Shown here in pieces: positions 34,956 through 43,149 of a stretch of DNA of 64,000 nt (positions are counted from its first letter, which is position 1; every line of letters begins with the position of its first letter). A program made the translations under genes and the position numbers. A model generated the notes under the pieces. It was not told where the DNA came from, made no database searches, and was given only the letters and a program-made list of their open reading frames with translations. Location of the stretch: NCBI RefSeq assembly GCF_002795425.1, contig NZ_PHHA01000003.1, forward strand, positions 186,001 through 250,000, read 5' to 3'. The DNA comes from Conservatibacter flavescens (GTDB taxonomy: Bacteria; Pseudomonadota; Gammaproteobacteria; Enterobacterales; Pasteurellaceae).

Positions 34956-35522
34956 ATGAAAACTCAACGTTGTGCATGGGCAGGTGAAGAACCGATTTAT
35001 ATTGCTTATCATGATCAGGAATGGGGACGGCCGCAATATGATAGCTTGGTGTTATTTGAGAAGATTTGTTTGGAAGGGCAGCAAGCAGGTTTGTCATGGA
35101 TTACGGTTTTGAAAAAACGGGAACATTATCGCCAGGCATTCTTTCAATTTGACCCGAAAAAAATTGCAAAAATGACCGCACTTGATGTGGATATATTAAT
35201 GCAGAATAAGGGGCTAATTCGTCATCGAGGAAAATTGGAAGCTATCATCAAAAATGCACAAGCCTATTTGAATATGGAAAAGTGCGGTGAAAATTTCAGT
35301 GATTTTATTTGGGGATTTGTCAATCATCAGCCCCAAATTAATCATGTGCCGGATATAACCAGTTTGCCAGCTAAAACGGAGACATCAAAAGCGATGTCGA
35401 AGGCATTGAAAAAACGCGGTTTTGTCTTTGTCGGGGAAACAACATGCTATGCTTTTATGCAATCAATGGGATTAGTTGACGATCATGTGAATGATTGCCC
35501 TTGTAAAAAGACATGCCCCTAG
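34956..35522 (+). CDS. tag: DNA-3-methyladenine glycosylase I
   Basis: This 188-residue repair enzyme excises 3-methyladenine from alkylated DNA. It begins RCAWAGEEPIYIAYHDQEWG, with the Trp and Tyr typical of Tag. It has the catalytic-region EKICLEGQQAGLSWITVLKKR (shown here as two parts: EKICLEGQQ and GLSWITVL). The zinc site is formed by an N-terminal Cys plus C-terminal His and Cys residues in DDHVNDCPC. Length matches E. coli Tag (187). It contains two uptake signals, in opposite orientation, within about 110 bases. It lies 49 bases after phyB but is functionally unrelated. Confidence 0.97.
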   Translation: MKTQRCAWAGEEPIYIAYHDQEWGRPQYDSLVLFEKICLEGQQAGLSWITVLKKREHYRQAFFQFDPKKIAKMTALDVDILMQNKGLIRHRGKLEAIIKNAQAYLNMEKCGENFSDFIWGFVNHQPQINHVPDITSLPAKTETSKAMSKALKKRGFVFVGETTCYAFMQSMGLVDDHVNDCPCKKTCP

Positions 35523-35575
35523 ACAATTTTTCAAGTATAATCGGAAGAATTTTTGAAGAATAAACGGTTGAGTTC

Positions 35576-37927
35576 ATGAAAAAATATTGTTACACATTAC
35601 TTTCAGTTTCTGTTTTAGCTGCCTGTTATAGTGGGCAAGCTTCAGCAAATTTAAGGCAGCAATGTTTGCTAGGCGTGCCACAATTTCACGGTGAACCGGT
35701 ACAAGGTGATCCTAATTCCCTACCTGTCTATATTGAAGCCGATCGTGCGGAGTTAAATCAACCGACCAGTGCGAGGTATGAAGGGGATGTGGAAGTAAAA
35801 CAAGGCAACCGTTATTTAACCACACAATCTTTAGAAGTGATTCAAACAGGCACCGAACAGAATCCCGTGCGTAATGCCTATGTGAAAGGTGGTGTAACAT
35901 ATAAAGATGATTTGATTAATTTAACTGGATCCGCAGCAAGATTGGATTTAGATAGCAAAGATGGCGATTTAAGTAATGTGGATTATCAGCTTGTTGGTCG
36001 TCAAGGACGTGGTACTGCCGAAGAAACTGAGTTACGTTCTCGTTATCGTTTGATGCGTAATGCGACCTTTACTTCTTGTTTGCCTGGCGATGATGCGTGG
36101 TCGGTATATGCGAAAGAGATGCGCCAGGATTTAGAAGACGAAGTGGCTGAAATGTGGCATGCGCGTTTCCTTGTGAGAGGTGTACCCGTATTTTATACGC
36201 CTTATTTACAATTACCGATTGGCGACCGCCGTCGTTCTGGGCTATTGATTCCGGAAGTCGGGTCGTCAAGCCGTGATGGTTATTTCTATGCTCAACCTAT
36301 TTACTGGAATATTGCACCGAATTACGATGCGACAATTATACCAAAATATATGTCTCATCGCGGTTGGCAACTTAACGGAGAATTTCGTTATTTAACATTG
36401 TTAGGAGAGGGACGATTCGCCGGTGAATATTTGGGTGACGATCGTTATACCGATTATGTGGGTGAAAATCGTTCTCGTCATTTGTTTCATTGGGCGCATA
36501 ATGCGGCGTTTTGGAATAATTGGCGTTTGAATGTCAATTATACAAAGGTCAGCGATAAACGCTATTTTTCAGATTTTGATTCTAATTATGGAAGTAGTAC
36601 TGATGGTTACGCGACTCAATTTGTGAAACTCAGTTATTTTCAACCAAATTATAATATTTCTCTTTCCGCAAGACAGTTCCAAGTGTTTGATGAGTCGGAT
36701 ATCGGTCCTTATCGCGCTATGCCACAGTTAGATTTTAATTATTATCGTAATGGCATTGCCGACGGGCGTTTAGATTTTAAATTATTTTCTCAAGCCGTAC
36801 GTTTTGATAATGATAGCAATCTTATGCCAACCGCATGGCGTTTCCATCTTGAACCGAGTTTAAATTTGCCTTTGGCAAATCAATACGGTAGTGTCAATAT
36901 TGAAACGAAACTTTATGCCACGCACTATAATCAGCGTAAAGGGCGTAGCGACCGAGCAGAAGATATTCAGCGCTCTGTGAATCGTGTATTGCCACAAGTG
37001 AAAGTTGATGCGCAAACGGTTTTAGTTGATCAAAAAAGTTTTATTGACGGATATTCACAAACTTTAGAGCCTCGTGTGCAATATTTGTATCGTCCTTATA
37101 AAGATCAAAGTAACATCGGTTCAAGTCTTAATTCAGAATATCTTGGTTTTGGCTATGATTCCACATTGTTACAACAAGATTACTTCTCATTATTTCGTGA
37201 CCGACGTTATAGTGGTTTAGATCGTATCGCTTCTGCTAATCAGTTTACATTTGGTGGTACGACACGTTTCTTTGATGAAAATGCTAACGAACGTTTTAAT
37301 TTTTCTTTAGGACAAATTCTATACGTCAATCATTCGCGTATTGATAATTCGGCAGAAAATAGTACATCAGGACGCTCTTCTTCTTGGGCTGCAGAAGCGA
37401 ACTGGAAGATTAATGATCAATGGAATTGGCGCGGTAGTTATCAGTATGATACGCGTTTAGATGAGACATCTTTGGCAAACTCTACTTTAGAATACAACCC
37501 ATCAGGGAATAATTTGATTCAGTTAAATTATCGTTTTGCAAGCCAAGCTTATATCGACCAAAACTTAACACGTAGCGCGAACCGTTATAATCAAGATATT
37601 CAACAATTAGGGGCAACTGTCGCTTGGGAGATCGGTAATCATTGGGCGATGGTGGGACGTTATTATCATGATATTGCGTTGAATAAACCGATTGAGCAAT
37701 ATCTTGGTGCACAATATAACACGTGTTGTTGGAGTGTTGGGGTTGGGTATCGTCGATATGTAACCAGTAAAGCAAATCAAGAATATAAAGACGATAAAGA
37801 TACTTTCTACGATCGGAGTATTTTGTTTACGGTTGAATTACGAGGTTTAAGCAATAATCATAATTCAGGTATTAGTCGAATGTTAGGTAAGGGCTTGTTA
37901 CCTTATGTGAAGCCATTTGACTTGTAA
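35576..37927 (+). CDS. lptD: LPS-assembly outer-membrane protein LptD
   Basis: This 783-residue beta-barrel protein, with lipoprotein LptE, inserts lipopolysaccharide into the outer leaflet. A signal peptide of about 25 residues ends ASA-N. The N-terminal OstA-type periplasmic domain (about 50-180, with IEADRAELNQPTSARYEGDV) is followed by the barrel (about 200-783), which contains many alternating aromatic strands. Paired cysteines near residue 722 (NTCCWSVG) and one near residue 30 and 170 fit the disulfide pattern needed for function. Length matches E. coli LptD (784). A strong terminator follows. Confidence 0.97.
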   Translation: MKKYCYTLLSVSVLAACYSGQASANLRQQCLLGVPQFHGEPVQGDPNSLPVYIEADRAELNQPTSARYEGDVEVKQGNRYLTTQSLEVIQTGTEQNPVRNAYVKGGVTYKDDLINLTGSAARLDLDSKDGDLSNVDYQLVGRQGRGTAEETELRSRYRLMRNATFTSCLPGDDAWSVYAKEMRQDLEDEVAEMWHARFLVRGVPVFYTPYLQLPIGDRRRSGLLIPEVGSSSRDGYFYAQPIYWNIAPNYDATIIPKYMSHRGWQLNGEFRYLTLLGEGRFAGEYLGDDRYTDYVGENRSRHLFHWAHNAAFWNNWRLNVNYTKVSDKRYFSDFDSNYGSSTDGYATQFVKLSYFQPNYNISLSARQFQVFDESDIGPYRAMPQLDFNYYRNGIADGRLDFKLFSQAVRFDNDSNLMPTAWRFHLEPSLNLPLANQYGSVNIETKLYATHYNQRKGRSDRAEDIQRSVNRVLPQVKVDAQTVLVDQKSFIDGYSQTLEPRVQYLYRPYKDQSNIGSSLNSEYLGFGYDSTLLQQDYFSLFRDRRYSGLDRIASANQFTFGGTTRFFDENANERFNFSLGQILYVNHSRIDNSAENSTSGRSSSWAAEANWKINDQWNWRGSYQYDTRLDETSLANSTLEYNPSGNNLIQLNYRFASQAYIDQNLTRSANRYNQDIQQLGATVAWEIGNHWAMVGRYYHDIALNKPIEQYLGAQYNTCCWSVGVGYRRYVTSKANQEYKDDKDTFYDRSILFTVELRGLSNNHNSGISRMLGKGLLPYVKPFDL

Positions 37928-37946
37928 TCTAGGCTCAATAGTCCCT

Positions 37947-37984
37947 AAAAAACCCCCATTATCATAATGATAATGGGGGTTTTT
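37947..37984. terminator. Strong bidirectional terminator between lptD and tnaB
   Basis: AACCCCCATTATCAT and ATGATAATGGGGGTT form a long perfect stem flanked by A and T runs on both sides (AAAAAA...TTTTT). It would terminate lptD on the plus strand and tnaB on the minus strand. Confidence 0.92.
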
Positions 37985-37985
37985 G

Positions 37986-39218
37986 TTAGCCCTGAAAGAC
38001 GGGGAGTAAATTAAACATAGCGAGAAAATGAAATAAGGCGGTACAAATACCAAATAATAGGATAAAGAGCAGTAAGGCATTACCTCCACAGACAGTAAAC
38101 GGATTATCACTTTTCATTTGGCGAGATTTTCGAGCGAGCAGTACTGGAATGATACAAGTCCAGATTGTTGCGACAGCGCCAGCATAACCAATAGCTTTAA
38201 GAAAACCGAGTGGGAAAAGCAGGGATAAGGTCAATGGAGGCAAGAATGTGACCGCCCAAGATTTTGCTCGGCCAACTTTGCTGTTATCAAATTTAAATAG
38301 ATCAGCCAAATAATCAAATACCCCTAAGCCAACGCCAATAAAAGAAGAAAGAATGGCGGCAATGGAAAAGGCATTAATCACTTGTTTAACGGAATGAGAT
38401 TCAATGACATTGCCTAAGGCATTGAGTAACACATCGAGATTACCATCGCTAGCAATGACGGGGCCGAATTGTTCGCGTGGTAGATTACCAAATATACAGA
38501 TAAGCCAAAGTAGATAGAGTGAGATGGCTATGAGTGTGCCGCCTAAAATTGCATATTTTGCCTTGCGCTCTTCGCCATAATAGGCTCGCATCGTAGAAAC
38601 CGAATGATGATAACCGAAAGAAGTCAGGGCAACAGGTAACATACCGATGGCATATACTGAATAATTGCCGTCGGGATTTTGCATATCAAATAACGTACTC
38701 AGGTTGATATTAGCGGCAAGACTACTAATGGTCAGTGCGAAAGTGATAGCCATACAGAGGACTAACAGTACGGAGATACGATCTACAATACGGGTTGAAT
38801 GCCAAACAAAGAATGAGAAAAACAGGACAAAAATCACAGACCAAATACGTCCGCCATATTCACCGAAAGAAATAAACTCAGAGGTTAAGCCGTCTAAAAT
38901 ATTGCCGGAGGCTGTGGTGTACGCATACAGTAAAATACCGCCCACAAAATAAACGGCAAGATTATTTATGATATTAACGGTATTGCCGAGCATATCTTTG
39001 GTGACTGTACTAAAAGACGCACGAATATCATAATGTTTGTAGGCTTCAAGTAGTAACCAACCGGATAGTGTCATGACGATCATGGTTAAACAAATAGCTA
39101 GAGCAGACCAAATTGTCCAAGCTCCAGCGCCTGATGTAGGTAGTCCTAACATGCCTGCGCCAACACATACACTGGCAATAATACAGGCACCACCAAAAAT
39201 AGAAGGTGTTTTTGGCAT
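37986..39218 (-). CDS. tnaB: Tryptophan-specific aromatic amino acid permease (TnaB/Mtr/TyrP family)
   Basis: This 410-residue, 11-helix inner-membrane symporter starts MPKTPSIFGGACIIASVCVG with GAGMLGLPTSGAG, the HAAAP family signature. It also has LLPVALTSFGYHHSVSTMRA near 190-210 and WLICIFGNLPREQF. It would import tryptophan for the tryptophanase gene tnaA, which lies immediately upstream on the same strand; this pairing and order matches E. coli tnaA-tnaB. The gap between them (95 bases) holds a perfect inverted repeat built from uptake signals. Confidence 0.88.
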   Translation of the reverse strand: MPKTPSIFGGACIIASVCVGAGMLGLPTSGAGAWTIWSALAICLTMIVMTLSGWLLLEAYKHYDIRASFSTVTKDMLGNTVNIINNLAVYFVGGILLYAYTTASGNILDGLTSEFISFGEYGGRIWSVIFVLFFSFFVWHSTRIVDRISVLLVLCMAITFALTISSLAANINLSTLFDMQNPDGNYSVYAIGMLPVALTSFGYHHSVSTMRAYYGEERKAKYAILGGTLIAISLYLLWLICIFGNLPREQFGPVIASDGNLDVLLNALGNVIESHSVKQVINAFSIAAILSSFIGVGLGVFDYLADLFKFDNSKVGRAKSWAVTFLPPLTLSLLFPLGFLKAIGYAGAVATIWTCIIPVLLARKSRQMKSDNPFTVCGGNALLLFILLFGICTALFHFLAMFNLLPVFQG

Positions 39219-39277
39219 AATCTATATCCTTATTTTCAAAGTGATAAAATAAGCTAAACGACAGCCGATAATTTGTG

Positions 39278-39301
39278 GTTACCGCACAAAAGTGCGGTAA
39301 C
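39278..39301. repeat. Inverted pair of uptake signals between tnaA and tnaB
   Basis: GTTACCGCAC, loop AAAA, GTGCGGTAAC is a perfect 10-base stem that includes AAGTGCGGT. The T-run is on the plus-strand side, so on the tna transcript it is a hairpin without a U-tract. It may stabilise or partly attenuate the mRNA between tnaA and tnaB. Confidence 0.7.
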
Positions 39302-39312
39302 TTTTTGTAGAG

Positions 39313-40731
39313 TTATTCAATTTCTTTTAAACGAGCCGTAAAATGACGTAACACTTTAGGTTCGTAGGTGAAGGTCAATCCTTTAATAGATTGTGCCTTT
39401 TCTTTTACTTGTTGAAATGCCTCAATAATAAAATCCATGTGTGTTTGAGTATAGGTCGCGCGAGGAATGGTCAGGCGCAATAATTCAGCTGGACAAGGCA
39501 ATTGATGGCCTGTTTTTGGGTCACGACCTAATAAAAATGAACCGATTTCAACTGCGCGAATTCCGGCTACTTTATAGAGTTCGCAAGCAAGGGCTTGGGC
39601 CGGAAATTGTTCCGCTGGGATATGAGGTAAAAGCTTGCCAGCATCAACAAAAGCGGCGTGTCCTCCCGGCTGTTGACAGACCACGCCGATTGCTTCCAAA
39701 CCATTCACAAGATAGGCCACTTGGTTAATACGGTAGGCAAGCCAATCTTGCTGCATTCCGTCCCGTAAGCCCACAGCTAAGCGCTCCATTGCCCCGCCTT
39801 CTAAACCGCCATAGGTAGGGAAGCCCTCTTGTACAACACAGAGGGTACGACATTCGTTATACACCTCTTCCATAGACTGATCTTTGAAACATAATAATCC
39901 CCCCATTTGCACCATCGCATCTTTTTTGGCCGACATAGCCAAAGCATCTGCGCAACGATAGCATTCATAAGTGATTTTTTCGATAGACCAATCTTTGCAT
40001 TCCGCTTCACGTTGCTGAATAAAATAAGCGTTTTCAGCAAAGCGTGCGGAGTCCATAATAACGGGGATTTCATATTTTTGTGCGATAGCATACATCGCTC
40101 GCATATTAGCCAATGATACAGGTTGCCCACCTGCAGAATTACAGGTGATGGTGCAAACAATATAAGGGATATGTTGGGTACCGACTTGTTGAATGGTTTG
40201 TTCTAGTTTCTCAAGATCAAAATTGCCTTTAAAGTCTTCCTGAATGCTGGTATCAAAGGCTGATTTGGTATAGACATTACATACCGTTGCGCCATTTATT
40301 TGGGAATGGCCTTGGGTGGTATCGAAAAAATAGTTAGATAACACAACCATTTTGCTACGATCTAGGCCTTTTTCCTGCTCCCGTTTTTTAATCAGTACTG
40401 GGATATAGATCTGTTCTGCTCCTCGTCCTTGATGAGTCGGGATCGTGTATGCATAACCAAAAATCTCTTTAACCGTGTTGGCAAGAGTGTGGTAACTGCG
40501 GCTGCCACTATAAGCTTCATCACCGCGCAGCATAGCCGCTTGCATATTTTGTGTAATTGCACCGGTGCCGCTGTCAGTCAGTAAATCAATGAATACATCT
40601 TCACTATCCAGTAAAAATGGATTCATACCAGCATTTAAAATGGCGGCTTCGCGGTATGCACGGGTTGTACGTTTGACTGGCTCGATAACACGGATACGAA
40701 ATGGTTCGGGCAAATGTTTGAAATTTTCCAT
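39313..40731 (-). CDS. tnaA: Tryptophanase
   Basis: This PLP enzyme splits tryptophan to indole, pyruvate and ammonia, and explains the indole-positive trait of Pasteurella. I take the ATG at 40731 ([19 protein letters not shown], 472 residues) because GAGGAATTGATA precedes it; a longer reading frame adds 15 doubtful residues. The PLP-lysine motif is [19 protein letters not shown] (about residues 259-277). SDSGTGAI-type and [17 protein letters not shown] segments are conserved. Length matches E. coli TnaA (471). It is preceded by a leader peptide gene, tnaC. Confidence 0.97.
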   Translation of the reverse strand: MENFKHLPEPFRIRVIEPVKRTTRAYREAAILNAGMNPFLLDSEDVFIDLLTDSGTGAITQNMQAAMLRGDEAYSGSRSYHTLANTVKEIFGYAYTIPTHQGRGAEQIYIPVLIKKREQEKGLDRSKMVVLSNYFFDTTQGHSQINGATVCNVYTKSAFDTSIQEDFKGNFDLEKLEQTIQQVGTQHIPYIVCTITCNSAGGQPVSLANMRAMYAIAQKYEIPVIMDSARFAENAYFIQQREAECKDWSIEKITYECYRCADALAMSAKKDAMVQMGGLLCFKDQSMEEVYNECRTLCVVQEGFPTYGGLEGGAMERLAVGLRDGMQQDWLAYRINQVAYLVNGLEAIGVVCQQPGGHAAFVDAGKLLPHIPAEQFPAQALACELYKVAGIRAVEIGSFLLGRDPKTGHQLPCPAELLRLTIPRATYTQTHMDFIIEAFQQVKEKAQSIKGLTFTYEPKVLRHFTARLKEIE

Positions 40732-40829
40732 TATCAATTCCTCTTTTTTACATAAAACAAGATGAGAATAGCGCAAGGCTAAACTGAATGAATATTAAAT
40801 TAGTAGCAATATGACGAATTGCCTAGAAA

Positions 40830-40922
40830 TTAAAGATAAGAGGTTTTATGGGGAAAAAAGAAAGCCATTTTGGGATCGTGAATAAACCAAACTTGATTAG
40901 GTGTAAGAATAACATTAGGCAT
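40830..40922 (-). CDS. tnaC: Tryptophanase operon leader peptide TnaC
   Basis: This 30-codon gene lies 98 bases upstream of tnaA, preceded by GGAGAATTTTG. The peptide begins MPNVILTPNQVWFIHDPK and has Trp12, Phe13, Asp16 and Pro24 at exactly the same positions as E. coli TnaC, where Trp12, Asp16 and Pro24 are needed for tryptophan-induced ribosome arrest. It differs in continuing six codons (HKTSYL) past Pro24, where the E. coli gene stops. Nothing else of the sequence resembles E. coli TnaC. In the known mechanism, tryptophan stalls the ribosome and masks Rho sites so that tnaA is transcribed. The spacer to tnaA would hold the Rho sites. Confidence 0.85.
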   Translation of the reverse strand: MPNVILTPNQVWFIHDPKMAFFFPHKTSYL

Positions 40923-41036
40923 CAAAATTCTCCGTTTATGGTAAGGTGAAATTTTAAAGCATTTGAGATTATTACAGCGACTCGATGCCTACAATATAGA
41001 CAAATGAAAAATTTGTCAGCTAATAAAAGGCAAAAG

Positions 41037-41052
41037 TGTGAGAGTTATCACA
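41037..41052. promoter_or_regulatory. CRP (cAMP receptor protein) binding site
   Basis: TGTGA-GAGTTA-TCACA is a perfect match to both half-sites with the standard 6-base spacing, flanked by A-rich sequence. It lies about 115 bases upstream of tnaC. In E. coli the tna operon is catabolite-controlled by CRP, so activation of tnaC-tnaA-tnaB is the likely role. The site is about equally far from mobB on the other strand and could act there too. Confidence 0.8.
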
Positions 41053-41164
41053 AATAATGACTGTATTTCTCTTGTTTTTTAGGAACGAAAGAGAAAAGAA
41101 CATGGTGTTTCAGGTTATTTTTCGTATAATCATGAATATTTCAGGTGGTTTTTAAGGAGTGGGT

Positions 41165-41683
41165 ATGATTCCCATGTTGGGGATTACAGGCTATAGTGGT
41201 AGCGGTAAAACGACATTATTAGAAAAATTATTACCGCACTTAGCAGCGTTAGGGGTGCGGGTCGCGGTTATTAAACATACACATCATGATGTTCAGATAG
41301 ATAAGCCTGGTAAAGATACTTGGCGCATGAAAGAGGCGGGGGCAAGCCAAGTGATTATGGCCTGTGAGCAACGTTGGGCCTTGATGACTGAAACATCAGA
41401 ATTAGCCGATTTATCCTACCTAAGTCAGCAATTTGATCCGATGTTAACTGATTTGGTGTTAGTAGAGGGGTTTAAGCATGAACCTATCCCTAAAATTTTA
41501 TTACATCGAAAAGCTATGACAAAACCACTGCCTGTTTTAGATGAATACGTGATTGCATTAGCAACAGATTATGACGTAGATGTCGAAAAAGTGCGGTTGA
41601 ATCTCAATGAGATTTCAGCTATTGCACACTTTATTTATCATTGGGTTAATCAACAACAAAATAATGGAACAACAAATAAATAA
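41165..41683 (+). CDS. mobB: Molybdopterin-guanine dinucleotide biosynthesis adaptor MobB
   Basis: This 172-residue GTP-binding protein assists MobA in making the molybdenum cofactor of nitrate, DMSO and TMAO reductases. The P-loop is GYSGSGKTTLLEKLL (about residues 7-21). HTHHDVQIDKPGKDTWRMKEAG follows it closely (shown in part: HHDVQIDKPGKDTWRMKEAG), typical of MobB. The ATG at 41165 is chosen because TAAGGAG lies 6 bases before it; a GTG at 41159 is an alternative. Its end overlaps the next gene by 20 bases. Confidence 0.95.
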   Translation: MIPMLGITGYSGSGKTTLLEKLLPHLAALGVRVAVIKHTHHDVQIDKPGKDTWRMKEAGASQVIMACEQRWALMTETSELADLSYLSQQFDPMLTDLVLVEGFKHEPIPKILLHRKAMTKPLPVLDEYVIALATDYDVDVEKVRLNLNEISAIAHFIYHWVNQQQNNGTTNK

Positions 41684-43067
41684 CCATGCGCTTTCTTGGG
41701 TAGCCGCGATTGCTTTTTTTATGCAAGCATTAGATGCCACAATTTTAAATACAGCGCTGCCAACAATTGCGACCTATTTGCATGAATCACCGCTACAAAT
41801 GCAGTTGGCGGTAATTAGTTATGCATTGACAGTGGCGCTACTGATTCCAATTAGCGGTTGGGTCGCGGATCGTTATGGCACTTTACATGTTTTCCGTTTT
41901 GCGACGTTGGTTTTTGTATTGGGTTCTATTGCTTGTGCAGCGTCGACTTCTTTAAACCTGTTAGTGATATCAAGGATAATACAAGGTATAGGTGGCGCGA
42001 TGATGATGCCCGTTGCTCGCTTGGTTATCATTAAAACGATTCCGAAGAATCAATTATTATCATCGTTAAATCTCATGGCGATGGCGGGATTATTAGGCCC
42101 TGTACTCGGCCCTATTTTGGGCGGTTGGATCGTGACATATACCACTTGGCATTGGATCTTCTTAATTAATATTCCTATTGGATTGGTGAGTTTATGGGCT
42201 TCGAGTCGCTTTATGCCAAATATTAAAGAGGTGCATATTTCGACATTGGATTGGTTTGGTTTTATTTTGTTTGGTGGCGGTCTAGTTGCGTTGACGTTAG
42301 GGTTAGATTTAATCGGTGAAAATGTTGCAAAAAAATGGACCGCACTTTCTATTTTTGGTGGGGGTTGTGCATTACTTTTTGCTTACTATTTATATGCTAA
42401 GCGTAAGTCAAATCCGTTGATGACCTTAGCATTATATGAAACCCGTACGTTTAGTCTCGGGAGTCTTGCTAATTTGTTGGTTCGCTTTTGCGCTTCTGGC
42501 GTACCATTTTTATTGCCACTCATGTTACAAGTTGTGTTTAAGTATAGCCCTGATATGGCTGGTTGGATGTTGACCCCGATTGCCTTAAGTTCAATTTTAG
42601 TTAAACCTTGGTTGTCGAAACTATTATCGACCTTAGGTTATAAAAGAACATTATTATGTGCCTCTGTGTTAATGTGTCTATCGGTAGCTGCTATGGGATT
42701 ATTGCGAGAGACAACTCCTCTTTGGTGGCATATTGTCGTATTGGCCTGTTATGGCGCGAGTATGTCGACTATCTTTTCTGCTGTAAATAGTTTAACGGTG
42801 TGTGATTTACCACCCCATCATAATAGTGCAGGCTCTACGATGTTAAGCGTGGTTCAACAAGTTGGAATTGGATTTGGTATTGCGTTATCGGCAGTGATTT
42901 TAGGGATTTATCGCCTTTATTTGCCAGCCGATCCACAAGCATTACAACAGGCTTTTAGTTATACTTTTTTTACAACGGCTTCTTTTGGTATTTTATTGCT
43001 TTGGTGTTTAAGCTATTTGCGGTCGAATGATGGTGAAGTGCTACAGACTAAGAAGAAATCGTTATAA
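41664..43067 (+). CDS. MFS multidrug exporter (DHA2 family, MdtD/EmrB-like)
   Basis: This 467-residue drug:proton antiporter has 14 predicted helices. It starts MEQQINNHALSWVAAIAFFM; an in-frame start 57 bases upstream is within mobB and less likely. Family motifs are ALDATILNTALPTIA (about residues 21-35), SGWVADRYGTLHVFR (motif A, about 73-87) and GGAMMMPVARL (about 122-132), plus GLLGPVLGPILGGWIV (motif C). The best resemblance is MdtD/HsrA-type transporters. The overlap with mobB implies translational coupling but there is no obvious functional link. Confidence 0.88.
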   Translation: MEQQINNHALSWVAAIAFFMQALDATILNTALPTIATYLHESPLQMQLAVISYALTVALLIPISGWVADRYGTLHVFRFATLVFVLGSIACAASTSLNLLVISRIIQGIGGAMMMPVARLVIIKTIPKNQLLSSLNLMAMAGLLGPVLGPILGGWIVTYTTWHWIFLINIPIGLVSLWASSRFMPNIKEVHISTLDWFGFILFGGGLVALTLGLDLIGENVAKKWTALSIFGGGCALLFAYYLYAKRKSNPLMTLALYETRTFSLGSLANLLVRFCASGVPFLLPLMLQVVFKYSPDMAGWMLTPIALSSILVKPWLSKLLSTLGYKRTLLCASVLMCLSVAAMGLLRETTPLWWHIVVLACYGASMSTIFSAVNSLTVCDLPPHHNSAGSTMLSVVQQVGIGFGIALSAVILGIYRLYLPADPQALQQAFSYTFFTTASFGILLLWCLSYLRSNDGEVLQTKKKSL

Positions 43068-43149
43068 TAAATACCAATTTTGTCTTTAATTCAAGGATAC
43101 TTTATTATATCTTTAACCCAATTTATTTTATTAAAGGAAAGGAACAAGT

